64,000 nt of DNA from Muricea muricata (lineage: Eukaryota > Cnidaria > Anthozoa > Malacalcyonacea > Plexauridae): the NCBI GenBank assembly GCA_963855995.1, contig OY979730.1, positions 5,405,341 to 5,469,340 of the forward strand, in the 5' to 3' direction. Position numbers and translations under genes: made by a program. The first letter of the stretch is position 1, and the number at the start of each line of letters is the position of its first letter. This document shows positions 27,901-39,900 of this stretch, piece by piece. The notes under the pieces are model-generated. The model was given only the letters and a program-made list of their open reading frames with translations, did no database searches and was not told the origin of the DNA.

Positions 27901-30900
27901 AAGGTAAGAGTCTTAACTTCAGCACATTTAAACCGAATAAATATAACACACGGCACAATTGTCATAAATCTATCTGCACGTGTCTTCCATAATAATATCG
28001 TATGCTGTTATTCATTGCTGGTGTAGATGTTTAGTGCAGAATAGTTAACTTAGACCTTTATGACAACTGCTGATTGCCAACATGAATTGATTCAGAGTTG
28101 AAAAAGTGATGCTTGAAATATTTGCGTGAATGTTGAAAAAATTTTTTCTGAAAAAATCTCCTTATATCCATTTGGGTTTTAATATATGACAAAAAGTTTG
28201 ATGGTACAAAGTTTAAAGCTTAACCCATATATAAATTAACATCACTTGATCTGCTTTTCGCGAAGCTGTCTGTGAAGACTGTAAATGAATAGATGAATCT
28301 TTTTTACCTGAGAGTTTCATTGTTACAATGTGTGTCGCCGTGCTACTAACATACACAGGTCACCCGGAATGCGTACAGTTCTAATATAGCGTTCAGTCGG
28401 ACAGCATCTGTTACATAATGTATATATTAACGTATGTATATATTATGTATGTGTTAATATATACATTATGTAACAGATGCTGTCCCACTGAACGCTATAT
28501 TAGAACTGTACGTATTCCGGGTGACCTGTGCTAACATACAGATTATATATATCATTGGTACGTCAGCAAATTTTCTAAATGGTTTATGTTTGTAGTTATT
28601 GGAAAATGGTCACTTCATCACCTGAAAAGTGTCCACTCAGTAGAGAAGAAAGACTGGCCAAAAACAAAACAATCAGTGACAATCTGATTTTATATTTGAC
28701 AACCAGAACACTCCCAAATGGTTTGACCAGGAATGATGCGAGAAATATTAAAAATCAAGCCAAGACCCAGCAAACACAAAATACAATGACGACATAGTTG
28801 TTAGTGAAATTAAAAAAGGAAAGAGAAAAGCAGTACAACTGGCAGTGAGGTCAGCAGTCCCTAAGAAAAATATTGCAGGCCTCGTTCCAGTTATTCAGAG
28901 TGGAAAATGGTTAGAGGATGAACAAATTGATCATGCCCAAGCTATGCTTGCAAAACAGTTTCCCAGGATTGGAGGACTCCAGCCTGTCTGTATATTTGAG
29001 CCACAGGGCTGTCAACGTGTTGGGACTCCTGAAAATGCTTTTGTTCAAATCCTGAATGTTAATGATAATCACTGAATAACTATGAGTAATATTGGTTGCC
29101 CAAAGGACACCGCAGTGATATATGATTCATTACATCATGACATAAATTCTTATGATGATAAACTTTTGCGACAAATGGCTTATATACTAATGCCCAGATC
29201 TAGGCACATGACATTGTTCACAGCAGATATGGAAAAGCAAGTTGGAGCTTCAGACTGTGGGTTATTTGCTATTGCTGCTGCCACCAGTCTGTGTCTTGGT
29301 TTATTACCACAGAATTGCAAATGGAAACAAGAAAAAACGAGGGAACACCTGATCAGGTGTTTTGAAGGAGGAGTCCTGGAAGAATTTCCAAAGTTAAGCA
29401 AGACAAGAGACCACCAATGTTACCTTGAAAGCAAGGAGATTCAAGTTTTTTGCCACTGTCGACAGCCATATGTAGAAACAGTGTTCATGGTACAGTGCGA
29501 TAAATGCTTGGATTGGTTCCATCGGGGGTGTGAGAAAGTTCCTAGAGTTGTTAGAAAAAACACTAATTTTGCATGCAAAAACTGTTTGTAACGCTGTTCT
29601 TGCAGATAAATATTGCTGTTCAAAAAAAATACTATATAAAGTTGTAAATATATTAGATACTTTCAAACTTACCAGTATATTAAATTTATGAACAATATAT
29701 TATCAAAAATTTCTAAAATTAGAGGTAATTGCAAAATATGGGACATGACGGTCTAATATGCATTGCCATTTTCTTATCAAACAGCAGCCGAAATTCTGGT
29801 GGGGCCAAGGGGCAACCCCCACTTTATCTAAATCTGCACTTAATCGGAAACATTCAGCACGGCGATTTCAGCATGACAATGTCAACACAACAATCTTAGT
29901 ATGTCTCAGTACTACAATGTCAGCACAACAATCTTAGTATGACAATGTCAGCACAACAATCTCAGTATGACAATGTCAGCACAGCAATCTTAGTATGACA
30001 ATGTCAGCTCAGCAATCTTAGTATGACAATGTCAGCACGGCAATCTTAGTACCATATGACAATGTCAGCACAGCAATCTTGGTATGACAATGTCAGCATG
30101 GCAATCTTAGTATGACAATGTCAGCACTGCAATCTTAGTATCACAATATCAGCACAGCAAACTCAGTATGACAATGTCAGACCAGTAATCTTAGTATGAC
30201 AATGTCAGCACGGCAATCTTAGTATGACAATGTCAGCACAGCAATCTTAGTATGACAATTTCAGCACGGCAATCTTGGTATGACAATGTCAGCACAGCAA
30301 TCTTAGTATGACAATGTCAGCACAGCAATCTTAGTATCACAATATCAGCACAACAAACTCAGTATGACAATGTCAGACCAGTAATCTTAGTATGACAATG
30401 TCAGCATGGTAGTCTTAGTATGACAATGTCAGCACAGCAATCTTAGTATCACAATATCAGCACAGCAAACTCAGTATGACAATGTCAGACCAGTAATCTT
30501 AGTATGACAATGTCAGCATGGTAGTCTTAGTATGACAATGTCAGCACAGCAATCTTAGTACCACAATATCAGCACAGCAAACTCAGTATGACAATGTCAG
30601 ACCAGTAATCTTAGTATGACAATGTCAGCACGCCAATCTTAGTATGACGATGTCAGCGCAGCAATCTTAGTATCACAATATCAGCACAGCAAACTCAGTA
30701 TGACAATGTCAGCATGGCAATCTTAGTATGACAATGTCAGCACAGCAATCTTAGTATCACAATATCAGTACAGCAAACTCAGTATGACAATGTCAGACCA
30801 GTAATCTTAGTATGACAATGTCAGCATGGTAGTCTTAGTATGACAATGTCAGCACAGCAATCTTAGTATCACAGTATCAGCACAGCAAACTCAGTATGAC

Positions 30901-33900
30901 AATGTCAGACCAGTAATCTTAGTATGACAATGTCAGCATGGTAGTCTTAGTATGACAATGTCATCACAGCAATCTTAGTATGACGATGTCAGCACAGCAA
31001 TCTTAGTATCACAATATCAGCACAGCAAACTCAGTATGACAATGTCAGACCAGTAATCTTAGTATGACAATGTCAGCATGGTAGTCTTAGTATGACAATG
31101 TCAGCACAGCAATCTTAGTATGACGATGTCAGCACAGCAATCTTAGTATCACAATATCAGCACAGCAAACTCAGTATGACAATGTCAGCATGGCAATCTT
31201 AGTATGACAATGTCAGCACAGCAAACTCAGTATGACAATGTCAGCATGGCAATCTTAGTATGACAATGTCAGCACAGCAATCTTAGTATCACAATATCAG
31301 CACAGCAAACTCAGTATGACAATGTCAGCACAGCAAACTCAGTATGACAATGTCAGCATGGCAATCTTAGTATGACAATGTCAGCATGGCAATCTTAGTA
31401 TGACAATGTCAGCACTGCAATCTTAGTATCACAATATCAGCACAGCAAACTCAGTATGACAATGTCAGACCAGTAATCTTAGTATGACAATGTCAGCACA
31501 GCAATCTTAGTATGACAATTTCAGCACGGCAATCTTAGTATGACAATGTCAGCACAGCAATCTTAGTATGACAATGTCAGCGCAGCAATCTTAGTATCAC
31601 AATATCAACACAGCAAACTCAGTATGACAATGTCAGACCAGTAATCTTAGTATGACAATGTCAGCATGGTAGTCTTAGTATGACAATGTCAGCACAGCAA
31701 TCTTAGTATCACAATATCAGCACAGCAAACTCAGTATGACAATGTCAGACCAGTAATCTTAGTATGACAATGTCAGCACGCCAATCTTAGTATGACGATG
31801 TCAGCGCAGCAATCTTAGTATCACAATATCAGCACAGCAAACTCAGTATGACAATGTCAGACCAGTAATCTTAGTATGACAATGTCAGCATGGTAGTCTT
31901 AGTATGACAATGTCAGCACAGCAATCTTAGTATGACGATGTCAGCACAGCAATCTTAGTATCACAATATCAGCACAGCAAACTCAGTATGACAATGTCAG
32001 CATGGCAATCTTAGTATGACAATGTCAGCACAGCAATCTTAGTATCACAATATTAGCACAGCAAACTCAGTATGACAATGTCAGACCAGTAATCTTAGTA
32101 TGACAATGTCAGCATGGTAGTCTTAGTATGACAATGTCAGCACAGCAATCTTAGTATCACAATATCAGCACAGCAAACTCAGTATGACAATGTCAGACCA
32201 GTAATCTTAGTATGACAATGTCAGCACAACAATCTTAGTATGACAATGTCAGTACAGCAATCTTAGTATGACAATGTCAGCACAACAATCTTAGTATGGA
32301 AATGTTAACACAACAAACTCAGTATAAAAATGTCAGCTCAGCAATCTCAGTATGACAATGTCAGACCAGTAATCTTGCTTTGCTGACTTTGTCATACTAA
32401 GATTGCTGGGCTGACATATTGTCATACTGAAATTGCTGTGCTTATATTGTCATACTGCTATGTATTAAGTATGCTATGCTCACATTATATTGTCAGATAT
32501 ACACTAGCTGTTATACTGTGGGGACATTGTCAGTCTGAGATTGACATGCTGAAATATTCATAGTGAAATCAGCATGGTGCTGATCTGAGACTGTTACACA
32601 ACAAAATGAGGGAATGCTCCATTTCTTAAGGTTAAAACAAGGTGTAAACTGAAACAATGACGTCCTAAAATCGCGTTAAATTTAAACACTTTGTAATATA
32701 CTGTAGAAGATAAGAAGAATATTTGCTACAAACATTTTGAATATTGTCGTTTTCTAAACATCCCGTCTCTTTTGAAGTGACTCATTCGTTCTAGTTTTTC
32801 TCTTTAAATTACCCAAATTCGAATAAACTATGTTCTGCTATATTTACAATTGTAGTGCAAATGATAATCACTGCGTAAAAACGCTAAGACATTTTCCGCA
32901 CAATTACAATTTCAGACCGCTCTACAACGTGCTCAGATTGCTGGCTCCAGTTGGAGCATGCGCAGAAGTCATATGACAATTTCAGCACGATGACAATCTC
33001 AGACCGCCACACCGTATTTAAAAAAGCATTAGACTTGACGGTTGAAGAACGTCGATTAAAACCCGGTGATAAAATACGTACTATCGTATCGCACCCATCG
33101 TGGGCAAAACCTCGACCAAATTAATTACGATTACGGACGACGATCAGTTTTTTTATATCCTTTTAAAGGCAGTTTTGGAGTATGTAGAATACAAAGCAGT
33201 CTCGTTAAACGACGGACATACTAATTATCGACAACAACCGTCAACAACCGACAATTACCGACAACAAGCAGACAATTACCGACAGCAAGCAGACGATACC
33301 GACAACGAATCAAAATCAGTCTGTTTATAAATACAAAACAATATTAATATTATTATTTTAATAATGAACTTTTTGTAACCGAAAGGTTAAATTACAAAAG
33401 ATCTTAACAACGTAAAACTATATGGTTAAAATAGCTTGGTCTCACGTCATAGACACTTATGGTTAAAAAGATTATTCTAACTGTATTACTATAGTCTATA
33501 CTATATATAGGTAGACAGACAATAAAAACATATAACAATAGGATTAACAAAGTATCCTGTCTTAGAATAAAGGCATGCATAAAACAATTCCGGTTACGCA
33601 AATTTAACGAGCGTCCTTATAGTAAAACTGCATAGTATAATGATGAGTCACACAATGCAGAGCATATGGTCCTAGCAGTCATTCAATCTTTTCTAGGAAA
33701 AGCAAGTGTAAGCTTCCCTGAGTTTAGTTTTAGTTTGAATAAAAGATTTTTATAAAGCGAAAAATTAAAAATTGGTAGGATAACTGATAATTGTTGAATT
33801 TAGTTAAAACTGCCTTCTGAGGCATATGTCCCAACCTTTTTTTTAAGACGCCCTTTTAATCTCTTGTCGAACCTCATAACATAATTTTAAGTTATTGTAT

Positions 33901-36900
33901 TAACATCTATTAAATTCAGCATAAAAAGTCAAATAATAGGAATTTGATATAAGAGTCCATTAGTCATATCTACATCTTGATTTGACTCTAACATCTTGTC
34001 TTGATTCAAATATCAGAGTTTCATTCAAATATCAGAAATTTATAGTTTTATTGTCTGTCTAGGATTAACAAAGTATCCTGTCTTAGAATAAAGGCATGCA
34101 TACAACAAAATGGAATAAAACAAATTTCCGGTTACGCAAATTTAACGAGCGTCCTTATAGTAAAACTGCATAGTATAATGATGAGTCACACAATGCAGAT
34201 GAGTCACCGACACTAGAAATAATCGGTGTTATTTATCCAGTCGTACTGACAACTCTCTCTCTCAAACGAGCTCTCCGAGATTAATAGCAGTGTTTTCAAG
34301 TAGTTTCAAGAATGGTTAGTAGAAAGAATTGCCGATGGCCGTGTACGGTGTGCAAAGGGAATTGCGCTTCTGATGCAATTTTTTGCGAGCATTGCTTAGA
34401 GTGGGCACATTATGCTTGCGAAAATCTCAACGATGATGATTTCCAGCAGCTTTCTAAAGTTTCTTGTGGCTATGTATGCACAAGATGCTGTGTCGACCAA
34501 TACGGAAGGTATGATTTCAAGAAATCACTGCAAAGATTGGTCATCGCTTCAAGAAATATGAAGGATCTTCACCATGCAGCGATCGTAGAGCAGATTTTCC
34601 TGCGGAATCACCCTTTCCAGTCAACACGCACGAAGAAACCAGTTGGTCATGGCAATCGGAAGATTCATCAGTATTCGAAATCCGTGGTCAGCGTGTACGG
34701 GGCAGCGTCGCGGGTTCCTATTCATGTTACAGGCGATGGCAACTGTCTCTTCAATTCTGTTTCAGTTGTTGTTCAGGGCAATGTATGAAGCATTGGCATC
34801 GGAGTTGCGAGTCCGGACCTGCATAGAGCTGGTTCTGAACTTTGCATACTACAAGAACCACTCGTTGTATCAAGATTTTCGATTAGTATCGCCTGACTTA
34901 GTGAGGGCATGCCAAATGTGTGCTACGGATTATGAATTTTCCAGCATATTTACCGTTCAAGGTCTTTCGTCTGTGATTGGTCGCGAGATAGTGTCAGTAT
35001 ACCCAGCCATCAACGGAATGCTTGACCAATGTGTGCGTATCTTGAATACCATTGTCTCGCCAAGAATACAACACAGAGACATAGATGTCGCGACAGAGTA
35101 TACGTGATGTGGACTCAAATTGGTGGCTGCTTTCCTCAACCACAAGGCAAAACCTGGCTGCCGGATCATTTTGTTCCCTTAATTGGAAATGATCAAATTC
35201 CTTCTGGACGCAAAACATCTTCACCGATTGATGTGGACATTCCTTCCCCAAATTTTATTGAAGATATACCATCTCCGGTAAAAGAAAGCGGAAAACCTTC
35301 ATCGCCTCCAACTACCCCGCCATCTTCGGGTGAAGATTGCAGCTTGCTTTCTGGTAGCGAAATGCAAGGCAAACCTGAGAACATTTCAGTCCCCCAGTCT
35401 GACACGCAGTCTTCGGAGACCCCGACTACTACTCCTGAGAACATTTCGGTCCCCCAGTCTGACACACAGTCTTCGGAGACCCCGACTAGTCCTCCGACAG
35501 ACTCGAAACAAGACGGTGTTGCAAATAAGAACAAATTATCAGGACGGTTTCTCGACGTGGAAGAACTCAGTGACATTTTACAAGGTGACTCGGTAAGCAG
35601 TTCCTTAATTCCAAACGGTGTGAAAGAAAACACTTATTTTTTAATAAAAAACGATAAAAACGTGGAGAAGAGGAAGCAAGGCAAGAGAAGACTTTGTTTT
35701 ACTGTGTAGACCAAACGTTTAAGATGGTACATCTCAAAAACGGACAATACTGCACTAAACGACTTCGCGAATGGGTGCCACTTGAACCTCAACCACTCGA
35801 GGAAGAAATCATGGTAATGAGGCGATTTTATACCTGCTTGAAACGTGAACCACAATACAAAAAAAGAGTAACCTGGATTGAGAAGATTGCAGCAGGAATG
35901 GAAGTTACTTGCACAGAAAAAGCTGTGGTGGAATACCTAGGACAGTTTCCGACGACTGTCAGTATGCACGGAAACAGCAAAAAAGGAAGTTCCAGCGAGT
36001 ACGTGCGGACATCAGAATCTGTAAAATATGAAATCAAGGATAAAGTTAAAAATGAACAGCCTCGAAATGTGTACTCAGAGATGGTTTTGAATAATTCAAT
36101 AGAAGCTCCGCGAGATTTGAAGCAAGTCCAGAATTTTAAATATGCGAATAGCAAGCAGCAGAGAGGACATACCACCAACAGAAAAAACACTGCTGATGAT
36201 GTCCAGACATTGATCAATATGATGAATGACCATCCGTATATCCAGGAAGTCGTGCAAATGAAAGGTAAACCTCCTATGGCTATTTTATATACCGACGATC
36301 AATTGAAGGACCTGAAAAACTTCTGCATTGGTCGTGGAAATAAATCAATCCTTGGAATTGATCGGACATTTAACCTTGGCGCGTGTTTTGTAACATTGAG
36401 TGTCTTTAAGAACACTCATTTATTGCGAAGATCAACCCAGTCTCTACCGATAATGTTAGGCCCTGCGTTCTTTCATTGGGATGGAAGTTGTTCAACATAT
36501 CAACGCTTTTTTTCTCACTTGCGTACAAAATTGGATACCGACATTAACACGGAGGTTGGTGTTTGTGACCTTGTTGTTGGTTCAGACGAGGAAAAAGCCA
36601 TCCTGAAGGCAATTCATCAAATATGAGAAGATCTCTTCATGGCCATGGCAACTATGAAGTTATATCCAAGCTAAAACACTTGGTCTTGCCAAATGTAGTC
36701 TGGACTACAAAGTCTGAAGACGAAAAGAAAAAACATTTTGAAAAGTTCTTGTCAGTGACAGCTACCAAAAAGGAAAAAACTATAATTGTTTCAACTGACG
36801 GTGGATTAGAGATTCCTGTAACAGCTGCTGTTGTAAGGAAACCTGGACAACGCAAGCGTGTCCGCAGCGGGAGAACCAGAACCATGAATAAAAGGCCAAA

Positions 36901-39900
36901 ACTTGCATGACAGATCATGTATACATATTAATATTAATAAATTTTGCATGTATACAAATTGATAAGTTATAAATTTTTTCACCTTCTGCAATAAAGTTGT
37001 TTGTTTATCACTTACATATTGTTAAGTATTACTGATAAGGCCATAAAAAGTGGTAGAATAATGGGGGAATAATGTATGCCAGTGACCCCACCCAAAAATC
37101 CTCATGGCCCCTACACATAAATTATGGATGCTCCAAAAGTAAGATTGTATTCATTGCCTGTAATTTGTTGAATAATAGCCAGAAATTAACCAAATGAAAC
37201 GTGTTTATAGCCTACGGGAAATACAGTAGCAATACTGTACATATTTTTAGATATATGCATGGAAAGGCAAATCAGCAAAGTATGTTTGCATGTCGTGATT
37301 TATATTTTTTTGTCCCATGGCAAAAATATTCATTTAAGGTGGTCTTATACGTTGAAAACTTTTTTTTTACTTTTATACTTTTTCCTCAATTTTTTTCTCA
37401 ATTATTATTAATTATTAGTAGCTGACTCAAAATCACTCACTTATACATTGGTTGTTGCCATAGAAACCAAGATAAGGCCCCTATGGTGCAAAATATGGCA
37501 TTTGCACCAAAAATGATTGGAGACAATTGTGTCACTTTGTCGACATAATATTCGCTTGGATCTTTATTCATACAGAATGGGTAACTCTGTATTCTCATCC
37601 TTCAAAAAGCATTTATTACAGCTCTACCAGCAATATTTATCACACGATCTTTGCATTTCACCAGGTTTTGCATCAATTTTAAATGTACAAAATCCCAATC
37701 AAAAACGTACTTTTTCTGCTTGTATTTTTTCAATTTGAACGCTTTACAATACTTCATCTAAGCCTTTTGAATGAGAGCGAAAGATACTACGACCATAAAG
37801 AATTATGGGTAATTCTGAAAAATTTTAGCGTGACCTATAGCCCCCCACCAAAACAAAGAAATTATATGAAGCGGTCCACAAGCATTGTACAATACAAATA
37901 TTTTGAAACACTAGAGCGCTACTTCAACACCTCTAACTTACGGATATGAAGCCAGTTTTCATATAATTGCATTTGATGCTTGTGGACAGATTTAACATCA
38001 GCCTCTCAGCACTACCGAGTCGTGTATAAATTCGTAAAATATTCGACGACTTACGTAGTTTTTATATCACACACTTCTTCGTGCAAAAGAGATCGGGATC
38101 CTCGGACTTTATGATGTCCTCACCCAACTGATTCTGGTTAAATCTAGGCAGTAAACACATTACAAGCTTCACGCTTCGAAAAGCTTGCTTTCCTTACTGC
38201 CATTTTGTCTCTAGTACCGGAAACAGAAACTAGTTACCAGGAATACACCACTCGGTCAGCTCAAAATTATTTCTAAAAGCCTTTAAAAACATATTAAAAG
38301 TTCCCTTTTCGATGCAAAACATTCATAGCATTATTTTTAGTTGCTTAATGCTTTATAATAGACAAAAAAAAATTTTGACTAAATTTCTAAATTTTTTGTA
38401 TAAGACCCCCTTAAGCGAAAGACGTATATATTTTGGTTCTAACTGTAAGAATATAGTGAAAATATTTACATTTTGCTTTGTTGTCGGTAATTGTCTGCTT
38501 GTTGTCGGTAATTGTCGGTTGTTGACGGTTGTTGTCTGCTTGTTGTCGGTAATTGCCGGTTGTTGACGGTTGTTGTCGGTAATTAGTACGACCCTTAAAC
38601 GAAGTAGTCGTCGAAGTACAGTCGACGAAAATTCCACGAGGTAAAGGACGGTTGACAATTACAAAAGACAATACGGTACAAAAACGGTGTATCATTACCG
38701 TGAAAAATACCGACACGATGTGTCTTGCGCGTGCTATCGTAACGGCTCATGCAAATTCGAACAAAGGTATGTGGACGAAAACCCAACTTAAGGACGGTTT
38801 TAATAAGTCTCGAGAACTTCAAAGAACCGAAGCGATAAATTACATGAAAACGCCGGCGTTGATATTTCAGACCACGGTAACACTTTGGAGGACGTCGAAA
38901 CGTTTGCAAAACATCTCGGCATTCAAATTAATATTGTTGATACGGATTATTTCAATGAAACTATCTACACGATATCGAACGAGATTATTTACTTACACAA
39001 AAACAAAAACCATTATGATGTTATAACGTCGATGCCTGCATTTTTAGCGAAAAAATATTATTGTCATACGTGTAAAAAAGGTTGTACTCGTCGCGACAAA
39101 CACAAATGTCCAGATAAGTGTTTATCGTGTTTTAAAACTGAACACGATACCGGTGATAAAATAACGTGGACGAATGCAACCGAACATTTTTCGGTCAAAA
39201 ATGCTACGACGAGCATCTTCAGATCCGTGTTGACCATATGACAAACATGTGTTTAAATAAGCTGCTAAGCTATGATGGGAAAATTTATCGTTGGCATGGT
39301 TCTCTGAAAGAATTAAAAAGCTTTGTCGAACAATATTTAAAGCTGTATGGCTCCTGGACATCTCCTGGCGGGGAAGCGAAGGTTTTTCGCTCTGAACAAC
39401 CTGATTTCGTTATTAAATGGTATGGCGTAACTTCTGAAAAAATTGTTATTCAAGCGGATAATGAAGATCGCTACCTAGAGTTGTTATTCCGTAATATGGT
39501 CAGTTCGCAAGAAAATAACGGATTTGAAAGTCCCGCCGAAGTCATCACTCTTGATGAATCGCGTCCTGTTGGCGAATTGACAGCTGAGATAGGTGCAGGC
39601 ACAGTGGTTGAAGCGAAGGAGAATGTATGTGATCATAGACCTCAAGAAACATCGGCTAAAACGGTCAGTGAAGTTTGTGTAGTCGAGAATGATCGCTTCA
39701 TTGCACAAAAGGCATGTTGTTGTAATTGTACTTGTGGCAGCACCGCTAGCGTGGAATTGGAGGGTTTAAAATTGAGCATGACAATTTTAGAGACGCGATT
39801 GAATAATTATTATCATTATTATTATTATTATCTTTATATTTAACCAGGATACCCACATCACCGCAGTGCTTTTCAGTGGGGTCCTGCATTAATAAATTAC

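Larger units (their letters stand above)
27670..33011 (+). mobile_element. DNA transposon with Ulp1 protease/PHD ORF and internal satellite
   Basis: The left end TGTGGCAGTCTGAGATTGT is mirrored at the right end (ACAATCTCAGACCGCCACA); beyond it CGTGCTGAAATTGT is also shared. CCGT occurs on both sides (27666-27669 and 33012-33015), giving a 4-bp target duplication. Removing the element and one CCGT restores the polymerase codon phase, which fixes the borders. Inside are a decayed Ulp1/PHD gene, a small MITE and about 2.5 kb of 28-bp satellite. No transposase core is visible, so this is a non-autonomous derivative. Superfamily unknown; Ulp1 domains occur in KDZ/Zisupton and some Mutator-type elements. 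Confidence 0.87.
33213..38594 (+). mobile_element. Mutator-like DNA transposon with zinc-finger/OTU-like/DDE ORF
   Basis: Identical TTAAACGA copies (33205-33212 and 38595-38602) flank a 5.38-kb element. The inverted ends share TACTAATTA followed by CGACAACAACCGTCAACAAC; short CCGACAATTA/GACAACAAGCAGA repeats extend the ends inward (33221-33310 and 38475-38588). The TTA codon of both target copies lies in the same polymerase phase. An 8-9 bp target and a DDE protein with DRTFNL fit the Mutator superfamily (inference). The gene is decayed, so this copy cannot move itself. Confidence 0.88.

Noticed and set aside
29850-32400. CRISPR array
   Set aside because: Repeats are directly tandem without unique spacers, the genome is eukaryotic, and the unit derives from a transposon end.
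35193-35633. Minus-strand 146-codon ORF in the Mutator-like element
   Set aside because: Mirror of the Ser/Pro-rich plus-strand transposase linker with its internal repeat; no independent motif.
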